A DNA stretch of 64,000 bases from Rhizophagus irregularis. Its lineage: Eukaryota > Glomeromycota > Glomeromycetes > Glomerales > Glomeraceae. The position numbers were made by a program, and so were the translations under genes. Position 1 is the first letter of the stretch. Each line of letters starts with the position of its first letter. Below the pieces are notes generated by a model. The model was not told the DNA's origin. It ran no database searches and saw only the letters and a program-made list of their open reading frames with translations. Positions 47,110-59,200 of the stretch are shown piece by piece. The stretch is taken from positions 3,658,001-3,722,000 of the forward strand of contig NC_089450.1 in NCBI RefSeq assembly GCF_026210795.1, written 5' to 3'.

Positions 47110-47600
47110 CTGCTCCGGACTGGCCTTAGAAAAAATATGTTAATGCTACATCACTCACTATCTGAATCTGACCAATCATACCATTCTACCTCAATATTTC
47201 GATCAAGCCTTTTCATTACTTTGCTACTAATGTCTCTACAGAGCTCTAAGCCAAGGTATTAGATTAGGACATGAACAAGCAATTTCCACAATAGATTAAT
47301 TACCAATCTTACACTGACCAAGGTCAAGATGTTTGAATTTTTGGGCAAATACCCAAATCTGTAACATTCCCACAGTTATATATATTGAGATGCTCGAATC
47401 TATGACATGATTTTGCTATTACTTTTATGGCAGTATCAGTAATATAATATAACTACATTCATAGGGATCTAATCTTTTCATAGATTTGAATAATTGCAGT
47501 AGAATTCGATATGCTTCCATAGTATCTGAATAATGTTCATGTTTTTTACAAATAAATAAAAATTACCCTAACAATTTTAATGTAATTAAGTGTAATGCTA
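47110..47600 (-). pseudogene. Leucine-rich-repeat (F-box/AMN1-like) relic
   Basis: On the minus strand one frame reads ITDTAIKVIAKSCHRFEHLN, then IYNCGNVTDLG, IVEIACSCPNLIYLGLELC and RDISSKVMKRLDRNIEVEWY. These have the Cys-containing leucine-rich-repeat spacing of F-box/AMN1-like proteins and end in an acidic tail (DWSDSDSE). Stops and small shifts interrupt it. Such proteins are usually substrate-recognition parts of ubiquitin ligases. Only the last three or four repeats remain. Confidence 0.55.
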
Positions 47601-47970
47601 CGTTACATATCGGCGGATTTGATTCATAGGTCAAATATGCAAATTTTGTTAAACAAATATAATATATAAGTTAAAAATGGTTGATCTAACGATCCAAAAA
47701 AGGGGTATGTAATTTTAAAAATGCGGTTTGCCGCAATCCTAATTTCGGCCAGAATTATGCGTAATTCTGGCTAATTTAATAAATTTGAAATTTATAACAT
47801 TATAATTAAAACATCGTGCAAATCGGATTCTATTAATTTTATTTTTAAGTAAACATGTTGTTAATAAATACTTTCAACTGTCAAATGGTACACATACATA
47901 TATCATAGTAAAGTAATCTAAAAAATTTTTATATAAAATATATATAATAATGTAATAAAAAAAAAGGAAA

Positions 47971-48268
47971 TAAAATTTGTGCACACCCGCGCATGTGCGC
48001 ACCCCTCCATTTTTGGTAATTTTTATATAGTAAATTTGTCGATCATTAATTATCACATGATTTTAGTAAAATCCTAATTTTTTTAAATATTCATGCCGCA
48101 ACTCTCATGTACATATTATAGAGCCTTAAAAATTTATTTACTATGCGTAATTTTGCCTATTCTACAACTTTACTTAATGAGCCATGAAGGGTTTAGAATG
48201 TCATTTTTGACTTTTATATATAATATATCCATGGGGATACGTACATGCGCAGGTGCGCACAAATTTTA
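47971..48268. mobile_element. 298-bp MITE with GTGCGCA-rich ends
   Basis: The ends TAAAATTTGTGC(A/G)CACC and CGCGCATGTGCGCACCCC/TGCGCATGTACGTATCCCC are inverted repeats. They are strikingly G+C-rich for this window. No clear target duplication. Confidence 0.65.
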
Positions 48269-48809
48269 AACCCAAAAAAAAATTCATTATTATTTTAATT
48301 TTTAAAGAATTGCCACAATTAACTTTGATGTTGTATTATTAAATTTCTCTTTCATCTTCAAAGGATGCAAAAAATGCTTCTTTCTAACAATTAATTGATT
48401 AAAATAAAATTATATATACAAAGTATTAATGAATACTATATGATCTGGGCTTTTTAAAGAAATTTGGAGTATTATTTGAAGAAAAATATAATTGACGATT
48501 TTCATGTTCCAGAATTTCTAAAATTGCAGATTTTTGCAAATTTTCACATCCTCTGTCCTTTAGTGTATTTTGAAAATAAAGACAAATCTGCATATGATTC
48601 TTTTCTTTTCACTGCTGAACACGAAAATGCAATCTATCCAAATGTACGATGAATTTCAAAAAAATTCTGCAACATGATTGACTAATACGATGCATGTAAG
48701 TGCGTAATATCCTGAATACGGTATTATTCCTCCTTCCGATAAAACTACTTTTTATTAGTATGACCTATAGAAGGAGCCAAAAATGCATCTAGCCAAACTT
48801 GAGCTTTAC
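48269..48809. other. Spacer with one short frame
   Basis: A 62-codon frame (48464-48652: KKNIIDDFHVPEFLKLQIFA) is not recognised. Otherwise the sequence is A/T-rich. Confidence 0.3.
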
Positions 48810-51509
48810 CATTGGTCGAAATAAAAACTTTCGGTCATGTGACAAATCGGCTGATCTGTCACACATTTCGGCCAAATTTTGGAAATTATTAAAAATCGGC
48901 CAAATTTTGACATATATGATTTATAGTCGATTTATTGAATTATTTAATCAAACGTTACGCATTACGCATTACGCGTATTAAAAGTTTAAAAAAGGATCAT
49001 CCTTTTTTAAACTTTTTTTAATTTTTCTTCCCCTTCCCTTTCCTTTCCTTCGTTCCCTTCCCCTGTTTCCTTTTCTTCCCCTTTCCCTTCCTTCGTTCCT
49101 TTCCTTTCTTCCTTCCCTTTTTCTTCCTTCCCTTCCCCCTTTCACTTTTTTTACTTTTTTTTTATAGGTTCAGCTTTCGGGTGGGCTTCTGAAGTACAGA
49201 AACTCCAAAAATTCGTAAGTACGAATACTTTGGAGTTTATTTTATTTTTTTTTAATACGAACGGTTACTAACTGTTCTTTTTTCTTTCTTTTTTTTTTAG
49301 GTTCGGCCGTTCAGGTGGACTTCTGAAGTACAGAAACTCCAAAAATTCGTAAGTACGAATACTTTGGAGTTTATTTTATTTTTTTAATATGAACGGTTAC
49401 TAACCGTTCTTTTTTCTTTCTTTTTTTTAGGTTCGGCCGTTCAGATGACTTCCGAAGAATGGAAAAAACCAAGTTTTGTAAGTTCAGAACTTGGTTTATT
49501 TTTTTAATATTATGAACGGTTATTAACCGTTCTTTTTCTTTATTTTTTATAGGTTCGGCGTCCGGGTAGAGGGCTTCCGAGTTCGAAGAACGAAAAAAAC
49601 CAAGATTCGTAAGTATATATGAATCTTGGTTTTAATTTTTTTGTTTTTTTTAATTTTATTAATGAACGGTTACTAATAACCGTTCCTTTCTTTATTTTTT
49701 AGGTTCGGGTGGGCTTCCGAAGAACGAAAACCCAAAGATAAAGATTCGTAAGTACGAATCTTTTCTTTATAATTTTTTTTTTGTTTTTTCTTTATTTTTT
49801 AGGTTCGGGTGGACTTCTAAAAAACGAAAACCCAAAGGTAAAGATTCGTAAGTACGAATCTTTACTTTATAATTTTTTTTTTTGTTTTTCTTTATTACGA
49901 ACGGTTACTAAAACCGTTTTTTTCTTTATTTTTTAGGTTCGGGTGGGCTTCTGAAAAACAAAAACCCAAAGGTAAAGATTCGTAAGTACGAATCTTTACT
50001 TTTTTTCTTTTTTTTGTTTTTTTCTTTATTACGAACGGTTACTAATAACCGTTCTTTTCTTTATTTTTTTAGGTGCGGTGGGCTTCCAAAAAATGAAAAC
50101 CCAAAGATAAAGATTTGTAAATACGAATCTTTACTTTATAATTTTTTTTTTGTTTTTTCTTTATTACAAACGGTTACTAATAACTGTTTTTTTCTTTATT
50201 TTTTTAGATTCGGGTGGGCTTCCGACGAACGAAAACCCAAAGGTAAAGATTCGTAAATACGAATCTTTACTTTATATTTTTTTTTTAATTTTATTAATGA
50301 ACGGTTACTAATAACCGTTCTTTTCTTTTTTTATAGGTTCAGGTGGACTTCTGAAGAACGGAAAAAGGAGAACCTTTAAGATTCATAAGTAATATACTTA
50401 CGAATCTTTTTTTTAATATTATGGAACGGTTACTACCTGTTCTTTTGATTTTTTTTTATAGATTCGGGTGGATTTCCGTCTTTCCAAGGAACGGAAAAAA
50501 CTAAAGATTCAGTATGAATCTTTATTTTTTTATTTTTGTTTATTATTACGAACGGTTTCTAACCGTTCTTTTTCTTTTTTTTTAGGTTAGTGTCTTCCGA
50601 AGAATGGAAAAAACCAAGATTCGTAAGTACGAATCTTGGTTTTATTTTTTATTTTTTTTTATAATATTAATGGACGGTTACTGATAACCGTTCTTATTTT
50701 ATTTTTTTAGTTCAGTGGGCTTCTGAAGAACAACGGAAAACCAAGATTCGTAAGTAAATACGAATCTTGGTTCTTTTTTTATTTTTTATTTTTATTTTTT
50801 ATTACTACGAACGGTTTACTAATAACTGTTCTTTTCTTTTTGTAGGTTTTTTGGGATCTTTGAAAAAGTGGGAACCAAGATTCGTAAGTACGAATCTTGG
50901 TTTATTTTTTATTTTTTTTAATATTATTATGAACGGTTATTAATAACTGCTCTTTTTTTTCTTTTTATAGGTTTGGTGTCTCGAGTGGATTCCGATAAAC
51001 AGAAAAAACCAAAGATTCGTAAGTAGAATCTTGGGTTTTTTTGCTTTTTTTTAATATTATGGAACGGTTACTAACCGTTCTTTTCTTTTTTTTATAGTTT
51101 TGGTGGGTTTCCAAAAGATCAAGATTCGTAAGTATATACGAATACATGAATTATGTGATTGTGGAATTGTAGATTAGTAATACTTATTTGTAATATGCAT
51201 TTATAAATAAAGTTGTGATTTTATTGCGAATATCAATTAAAATGAGTTGTGGCTGAATATTAGTAAATAAATTTAGTACAAATTTGCAATATAAATTAAG
51301 TAACATTCGGAAAACTATTCACCAAAATTTGCTATCTGAAATTGTTTCGAATGTTAACTGAATTTTGGCTGAAATTTCAAGCCGAACTTTAGGCGAGTGG
51401 TAGCGAATTGCAGCCAAAAAATCTGCTAAAGTTCGACCAGCATTAGACCATAAATCAGCCTAAAATTGGCTGGCTGAATTTTGGCCGATTTGGACTATTT
51501 TGACCAGTG
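48810..51509. mobile_element. CACTA-type element 2, non-autonomous, 2.7 kb
   Basis: The left end CATTGGTCGAAATA and right end (complement CACTGGTCAAAATA) are inverted repeats. The 3-bp duplication TAC flanks both sides (48807-48809 and 51510-51512). Subterminal TTCGGCC/AATCGGCC words occur on both sides. The interior is almost wholly a tandem array of intron-like units. No transposase; presumably mobilised by a Tnp2-type enzyme. Confidence 0.85.
49160..51130 (+). repeat. Tandem array of about 17 intron/micro-exon-like units
   Basis: Each unit of about 100-140 bp carries, in order: TTCTTTTTTTTAG; a block of 44-56 nt, mostly beginning GTTCGG; GTAAGTACG inside the palindrome GATTCGTAAGTACGAATC; then GAACGGTTACTAATAACCGT or a variant with TACTAAC; then a new pyrimidine tract. 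These are the parts of a short fungal intron in the right order and spacing. Blocks at about 49703, 49804, 49936 and 50209 are exactly 45 nt and open in the same phase, coding FGWASEERKPKDKDS and variants. Other blocks have other lengths or stops. Confidence 0.85.
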
Positions 51510-51829
51510 TACGTTGAAAAATTTTACCTGTAGTTTGCCTGTCTTAAATTAGATAATACAATTCATTAAATTGATCCATAATACATGAATTTGCATAGCT
51601 CGTGTTCTTGATTGAAAAATAGCGGTAAGATCCAATTCTCTTAAAATTTTTAACTTATCTAGGCCCATAAGCGAAGTGTGTAATAAATTATTACTATTTC
51701 TTCATATCAAAATTGAAATAGTATTTTAAGTCACTTCATTTCCAATAAAATTTTTTCTTTCCAAATTTCTTCATTTACATTTTCATGATAAAGATTAGAG
51801 AGCATTAATTCCCATAATTTATCAGTTAT
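51510..51829. other. Spacer between CACTA 2 and a minus-strand relic
   Basis: A/T-rich and non-coding, apart from possible degraded 3' coding sequence of the next relic. Confidence 0.3.
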
Positions 51830-53280
51830 TCACAAAAGAATATGCAATTCATCAAACATCCAATTGTATAAAGGTATCATATGAAATAATGGTTCCTTTA
51901 TATGGCCATTAATTTTATGATAATTTACTTTAATATTATCCATAGATTTGTTTATTTTTTTGGATGTAATATTCATTTCATTTTTACTGCAGTCACACCA
52001 TAGACAAAAATGGAGTGCATTTGCAGATTTCATTCCTAAACAGATTGCTAAAAATTTTCAATCTGAGCTGAAATACAATTCAACTGACCAATAATATTCA
52101 CCAATTTGATTAAAACCTCTTTCTTTTAAAATACAGTTAACCCTTGTTATAACGAATCCTAGGGTCCAGACAGGACCTGAAAAACTTCTAATAGGGGTTA
52201 CCGCCAAACATGATTCGAGGCTATAATTAATTTTCAAAAATGTCACCGCCAAATTAATTAGTAAAAGTCACGTGTTGGTTCGCAACAATAAGAATTTTTT
52301 TGTAAAAATCTTTCCTTTCTTGGCCCTATTACTATATTTGAAATAGATACATGTGAGTAAACAGCAAAACAACCAATCATATTATGGTTCGCACTCCTAT
52401 TTTTTTTTGATTTTTTGGCGGTAACCTTTATATATAGTTTTCCAGGTCCTGTCCAGACCTCAACTTCACTATAAGGTTATAGTGAAGATTTTAAGAGATT
52501 TGATTGGTTAATTTATTATAACGAGGGAAATTTATTATAAATGTCTGAAAAATTCACTATATCAAGGGTTTGCTATATCAAGGTTTAACTGTAATTAAAT
52601 CAGAAATCAAGGGAACCAAAGCATTTTTAAGTGATTTATAGGTTTCAGCATCTGGATATAAGACTATTAGTGTATAATGATTATCAGGTTTTTGCAATCC
52701 ATCTATATTATTTAAAAGGGCCATTGTCAACATTATGTATTTGACCTTCCATCTAATGTTACAGCTATTATCATAAATTCGAATATGTAACGTTAATTTT
52801 TCTGAAATTAAAATTTCCTGTTTAATGTAAAATGGAATAATATAATTTAAAAATGTTTGTTATATGTTGTTGTCTATCTTTTCCTACTGATTCCAACATG
52901 TTAACGACAATGGTATTATCTATAATATCTGGTTTTCTATAATTGATACAAAATCAGTTAGTTGTAGCAAATCAACAAGTATTAATGGAATCATTTTTTT
53001 CATTTTACTATTTATTTTTTGTCAAATATTATATACATTTTCTTCACATGGAATATTTGGTTCAATTTTTGCTATAGATCGATATGCTTCTCTAGAAATA
53101 TGTCTCTTATCCAATGATTTAACTACTTCTTCAATTCTTTTTGTTTTTCAACTTTATCTAATTACCCAAAATTAACACTATATATATCATCATTGCAAGT
53201 TTGAAATGTTACTTGCTTAAGTTTTATTTTGTCTGTCTTATGAAATGTATTTTCTTTTTCTGATTCAACAATATTTAATA
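51830..53280 (-). pseudogene. Transposon-encoded protein relic, split by a pogo MITE
   Basis: Upstream (about 52600-52800, minus strand) the frame includes NNIDGLQKPDNHYTLIVLYP and YKSLKNALVPLISDL. It resumes beyond the MITE as LKERGFNQIGEYYWSVELYF. After a TGA near 52050 it continues as CLGMKSANALHFCLWCDCSK and PLFHMIPLYNWMFDELHILL. The Cys-x2-Cys (CLWCDC) near the middle is a feature of several fungal transposon proteins. Keeping one TA of the MITE target restores an unbroken frame. Further coding traces extend to about 53280, where the hAT element begins. Family not identified. Confidence 0.5.
52134..52591. mobile_element. pogo-type element, 458 bp
   Basis: The ends CAGTTAACCCTTGTTATA and CAGTTAAACCTTGATATA (read inward) are inverted repeats with TA on both sides (52132-52133, 52592-52593). 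Inward inverted blocks TCCAGACAGGACCTG and CAGGTCCTGTCCAGA also pair. The site becomes an open reading frame on removal. Confidence 0.9.
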
Positions 53281-53689
53281 TACGTTGTGATTAGAGATGT
53301 GCCGTGTTATATAATAAAATGTTATATAACATATATAACGGTTATATAACGGTTATATAACCAAGAGGTATTTTAAGGTATATAATTATTTTGTATAATA
53401 TCTTACTATCTAATAATTATGAAAGAATAAAATATATATTATTAGATTTGTCTTATTAAGATGAATTAAATGGCAACAATTTTATACCTCTAATATCAAT
53501 ATAAAATAAGTTATTATAATTTAAAAATTTTAAAACATTTAAAGATATCTTAAAATTTATTAGTACTAGAAGTATAAAATAATTACATTTAATGTATATT
53601 TGTGAATTAAATCTAATGTGATGTGTTTTAGATTTTTATAATTATTAGATGTCAAAATATATATCAAATAAACTTATTATTTAAAAAAA

Positions 53690-54040
53690 TTGTTTTTTGC
53701 AATTATCTTGTTATTTACTAATCCTATTTCAATGACCTTTTTTTTGTTTTGAAGGGGGCATTAAGAGCTATAAAATAAAAAAAAGATTTTTAAAATCTGA
53801 TCACTAAATCATAAGATAATATCTTAAATTGATTTTTTTAATATTAACTTTCATTTTATATAATAATTTAATGCTAATATCTCGTGATTTACAAATCCTA
53901 TTTCAATGATCTTTTTTTACCTCTAAGAGTGCATTGAGAGCTATAAAATAAAAAAAAGATCTTTAAAATCTGATCATTAGATCACAAGATAATATCTTAA
54001 ATTGATTTTTTTTTATTAATTTTTATTTTATATAATAAAT
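53690..54040 (+). repeat. Direct repeat, two copies of about 175 bp
   Basis: Both copies contain AATCCTATTTCAATGA, GAGCTATAAAATAAAAAAAA and ATAAGATAATATCTTAAATT (or close variants), starting near 53690 and 53875. Confidence 0.8.
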
Positions 54041-54223
54041 TAATGCTGATCTTAAATGTATCACCACTTAAATTTGGAAATTGATTATCAAATGCTTTAA
54101 CTTAATATAAAATTAAACTTTTACACAAATTTTCCATATATATATATGTGCATTTTTTTTACCCACGGCTTGTAAAAAAATTTTTTTTTATTTTTTTTTT
54201 AATTTTTTTATAAAATTTTTATT

Positions 54224-55286
54224 ATGACACGTACTCTTGACCCTGTTTGGATTATTTTAAAAAATCAACTGAAAGAAAAACAGATCAAGCTGGAACAAAG
54301 CAGCATTATACAGCAACATGTAATTTTTGTGATACTATAATAACTGGACAACCTAAAAGAATGAAAATTCATTTAAATAAAAATTGTCTAAATGTACTAC
54401 CACTTAAAATTAAAAATCAATATAAAAATAAAGACAAAGAACAAGAATCTTCTGATGTTGATAATGATAATACTGAAGATAATGTTAGTAATGAAAAAGA
54501 AGAAATTGATACTGCAATTGCACGTGCATTTTACGTTAGTGGAATTTCATTAGCAACTATTGAAAATCCTTTTATTATTCAAGCATTACATAAAATTAAT
54601 CCAGAATATTATCCTCCTTCACAAAAATCATTGTCAACAACTTTACTTGAGAAAGAATATAAACAAGTTTCTGCTGATATGAAAAAACAAATAAAAAATT
54701 CTAATTATATTTGTCTTACAAGCGATGATTGGACAAATATACATCAACAACTTATAATTAATTTTATGATTACTACACTACAACCAATTTTCTGGAAAGC
54801 ATTAGAATCTAAAGAAAATTCACATACTGGTAAATATATTGCTGAGCAGTTTGATATTATTATTAAAGAAATTGGTATATCAAAAATTGCAGCAGTAATT
54901 ACTGATAATGTAAGTAATATGAAAAAAGCACATAGTATTCTTCAAAAAGATTATCCAAATATAATATTTTTAGGTAATAATTTTTATTTAATTTAATTTT
55001 TTAAAATTATTTCTAAAATTTTTTAATTTTTTTTTAAGGTTGTTTTGCACATAATATCAATCTTCTTATTAAATCCGTTATTGAATTGACTTTAATTAAA
55101 GAAATTACACCAGTACAGGAAATTATCAAGTTTTTTAAAAGGCATCATATTGAAAATACTTGTTTAAAACGATTGCAAATTGAAAAAATAGGAAAAACAA
55201 TTAAATTTAATTTGCCAGTAATTACAAGATGAGGTTTACATCACATTTGTTTACAATCTTTTCTTGCTAATAAAAAAGCATTACAG
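54224..55286 (+). pseudogene. hAT transposase with BED finger, N-terminal two exons
   Basis: The natural start is the ATG at 54224 (MTRTLDPVW). One base is missing just after the TGG codon (near 54248), which puts the rest (DYFKKSTERK) in the next frame. The body has a BED finger (CNFCDTIITG...IHLNKNC, about residues 35-60), then the hAT catalytic region with TSDDWTN and ITDNVSNMKKA. Exon 1 ends at 54973 and exon 2 (55039-55286) carries CFAHNINLL. Exon 2 has a TGA at 55230-55232 where the family usually has Trp. The C-terminal dimerisation part is not found. An hAT transposase would bind and cut element ends in the nucleus. Confidence 0.75.
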
Positions 55287-55355
55287 GTAAAATCTATATA
55301 TTATTTTTAAAAAATTTGAAAGTTTAAAAATTATTTATTTATTATATATTTATAT

Positions 55356-55901
55356 CCCTATAAAAAATATATATACAGTTAGTATACTGTATTTTCGTAT
55401 TTTGCGAACAGTATATTTATAGTATTATTACCATATAATTACAGTATTTTCACATACTGTATATATTCGGTATTCTGCATACTGTATCATATATACGGTT
55501 TGCATACAGTATATTTTTTTAGTTTTACCCGTATGTTTTATACTTGTAAACAGTAGAAAAACTGTATGTTTTATACCAATAAACAGTATATTGTTTTATA
55601 TTTTATATTGCGAACAGTATACTTTTTCAGGATAAACCGTATATTTTATATTGATAACACAGGTCGAAAAGTGAAAAATCAGGCATCAATCAGGCACCGA
55701 TTGGTGCCTGATTTTTTACTTTTTGACCTGTGTAAACAGTACTTTTTTCCAGTTTAAACTGCATATTTTGTACTGATAAATAGTATATATTATTCAATTA
55801 AATCGTATATTTTATATTTGCAAACAGAATTTAAAATGCATTTATAATCAATAAAATTTTTATTAAATAATATTAAATATACAAATATTTTTTATAAATA
55901 A
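55356..55901 (-). mobile_element. Truncated second copy of element E
   Basis: The sequence is the reverse complement of the right 700 bp of 25670-31208, starting CCCTATAAAAAATATATATA. It lacks the 267-bp MITE found in the other copy (single site TAATATTAA at 55868-55876) and is interrupted on its right by a CACTA end. It sits in an intron of the hAT transposase. Confidence 0.9.
55658..55732. mobile_element. 75-bp CACAGGTC MITE
   Basis: The ends CACAGGTCGAAAAGTGAAAA and complement, with CAGGCACCGATTGGTGCCTG at the centre, make it one nearly perfect palindrome. The 3-bp duplication TAA is present on both sides (55655-55657, 55733-55735). This is the smallest member of the family here. Confidence 0.9.
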
Positions 55902-56280
55902 CACTAGTCGAAATAGGAATATTCAACCTCTAAAAAATTCAGCCTAAATTCGGCCAATTTTAAAAAAAATCGACCTAAATTAGTAATGATATACAATTCA
56001 ATTTATATTCGACTCTGATTCGATCCTGCAGAATGATGGTCGAAATGCGTATAATAAAATTAAACTATATTCAACCTAACAGAATAATGGTCGAACTATA
56101 ACTTTTTTTTACAAAAAATATAAAAAATAATGGCCGAATTGCATGCTTTTTTTATTCACTTTTCTAGATAAAATAGTGGTTATACTATTAATAATACTAA
56201 ATATAATAAAAAAATAATTTGTTAAAAAATGTTTTGAAATTCGAATTGGTGTAAATACCAGTTCGAATGTTATATTAAAT

Positions 56281-59200
56281 CAACGCAAATGGAACTTTCT
56301 ATTTATAGGAATAACGGCTAAATATTCCCTGGCATTAGATCGATCTGATTTTTTGTATTTTACAGGTATAAACCGACCTAAAATGTTGTGTATCGGGATT
56401 ATATTGTCTCTACTGCTTGGGTAAACTATCTTCCCATAATTCGACGTTGCAAGTTTCGACATCATCGTCAATACTGAAATGGAATCGAGATGTCAAATTT
56501 GCCGGTTTGTACCATTTGATGTAAGCCAATTTATGTGTCAAATTACGGGAAGATAAATGAACGCTATGTTCGAAAAAAAATTGGATTTAACATAGGTAAG
56601 TATCAACGCTATTACATCAACGATTAATAAATTTAGTTTAAGACGAATGAGCTCTTAATATGTCGTGTTGCAGCAGCAGATCCAAAAGTTTCTGCACAGA
56701 TTTGACATCTTCCATATCGATTCGCTCTGTTGATAATGATCGTTGAATTGGGTAAATTTTCCGTGAACGGTTTTCTGAATATAGAATCTACATATGTATC
56801 CTCGTAATATTCGATAAGTAAATCGTAGATTTGTTCCTCAAGATGAATATCTTTGGATTGCGGTGCTAAAAATTTACCCGGAAATTCCTCGCAACCAGTA
56901 ATTGGTGACTCCAATATATTTCTGGAATTCATCAAAAATCGATACATTTCATCTGTTGGAAATTCGGAAAGAGAACCGACAGAAGGTCGTTTATCGAGTA
57001 ATTTGAGTCCTATTACTTCTGAACTTGAACTATTAATAATGTCATTTATTTGCGCTTCGGTCATCAATCAACGCATTAGTTCAGGTTCGATTTGGCGGTG
57101 GCTATTAGGCAAAGATCCTAATAAATAATTTATTATTAATCTTTGCTAAATGAAATAATATAATTCGAAAAATCGACGCAATTAAATTTGAATTACCTAA
57201 TAAGCCATTCGTTCGTTCAAAGCTAAAGCACCAGAACGAATACAGAGGTCCGTAATCGTAAGAGCACTCGCATAGATGTAATGATAGGTGGAGGTTTGGC
57301 GTTATTTTTTCTTCGCCATAGCATTCTTCGATCAATTTAATTATCTTTATCAAAAGTTCATGGGCTTCTTTCATATCGTTAATCTCCACAATTTGTCTAA
57401 CCAAAATCGTACAAACTCTTACGAAATACGTAAGAATTTTGCGATCTTTACCCGGAAGATGATTCCATAAAGCAACAGTGGCATATATTAGGAAAAAGTT
57501 ATGCCATTGGTCAGCGGTAAAGTTAGAAAACCCTTCACCACAATGGATTTTACCAGGAATTCGTCCCAAATCTGATGGTACTTTAAATTCGTCCATTTTC
57601 TTTTGAATTGATTGAAGATCTTTTTCTGTTAATACACCTTCGTCAATCCATATTCGTTTTGTTATCCATTTAGCGATTCCTAGAAAAAGACAATGCATCG
57701 GATCTACAACAACAAAACGAATCAGATCAAAATACGGCAGTCTTAATATTTCAGACCACCTTACGCCATTCTCCTTGACGAATCTCTCCTTCTGCGTTAG
57801 ATTTGTATCGTCGCCATTCTAAAGCCTTTTGACGATGCTCGACTGGATCTTTCATGATAAACCAGTCGCTCATATCCGCCATACCACCAAAATTGCGATT
57901 ATTGGCCTTTTTTTCGCATTGATAGCATGATGCAAGGGCAGAGATGTGCCCGCATAATTTTCGAGCTCCAGGAATATCGCACGAAGCAATTATTAATGCA
58001 GCTCGAATATCTTTGCCATTTGGACATTCATAAGTGCGATTAAGAATCACGCCTTCCAAAGTGATTCTAATTCCGTGATTATTGGTGAAAGGTAATGATT
58101 TACTCTATGTAATTTAACCTCATTGGGCCCCGGTAACATGCCGAGTATAAGCATATTTTCAGGCTTAAATCGAACATCCCGAGGTAGATTACATATTATT
58201 GCGTATATTACACCTGTACTGTAAATCGTTCCTTCGTACGGCTGGAACCAATCCAAATTTATCATTAATCCTACATAGATCAGCCTCGTCCTGGCAGAAA
58301 AAGTTATTTGACCCTTCGTTCGTTCGATTCCTTAGATTTTGCCAAATTTGCCCGTGCCGTATACGTTCGATAAAACATTATCAATTACTGAACGACGAGT
58401 CCAATGCCGCAATAATTCTTCAAATCCCGGTCGCTCGAACATACTAAAGTTCTGCAGTTGATACTGAGACGGATAAATTAATTCAGAACAATTGATATAC
58501 TATTATTTAAAGAAATTTTCTTTCCTAAAGGAGTTTGACATTGCTTTAATCTCTTTGTCCGAATTTGGAAATTCGACATGGCTGCATTTCATAATAGTAT
58601 TATCATCATTTGATATTATATCCTCTTTTTTGTATAATTTGTGGCATTTTTGGCAAGCTGCAAATTGCGTAAATCGATCGATAAGTCCTAACACTTTTCT
58701 TAACATATATAATGAATTTGGAAATGATTCGGGATTGATATTTTTACACACTTTCAATATTATTTTAATAAATTGTATTAATTCTTCAATTGCGGTATTT
58801 GGTATGTTATGACTTGACCTGAACTTCATAATCCATATCAAAATCCCCTTAATTAGTTCATCTGTTGGTAATTCTGAAATATTCGGTGTGTCTGAAATAT
58901 CTGGTATGTCGAACATAGGATGAGAATAATTCTCAAAATTACTTGAAAATTCGTTATCATCATTATTAGGAGGTAATCTTCTTGCGCCGAAGATTCACTA
59001 TAAGTAGATATCATCCGTGTCATATTCAGTTGATTCAGCGACTTGCTCAACTTCAGTAATATGACGAAGTGTGCCTGTTTTTGACCTTTTTTTACGTGGA
59101 AGAAATACATATTGTTGTTCCTCATATGTATCATTATCAGAATATGTATCAATAGATATTGTCGTATCTTGTGGTTCTACTAACGGTATTGTCGTATCTT

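Larger units (their letters stand above)
53292..55355 (+). mobile_element. hAT element 1, left end and transposase, right side displaced by later insertions
   Basis: The terminus TAGAGATGTGCCGTG starts with the TAGAG common to the hAT ends in this window, and is followed by subterminal copies of TATAACGGTTATA. It holds a 175-bp tandem duplication (53690-54040) and the BED/hAT transposase. The right end is not seen. Element E2 interrupts an intron at 55356. Confidence 0.6.
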
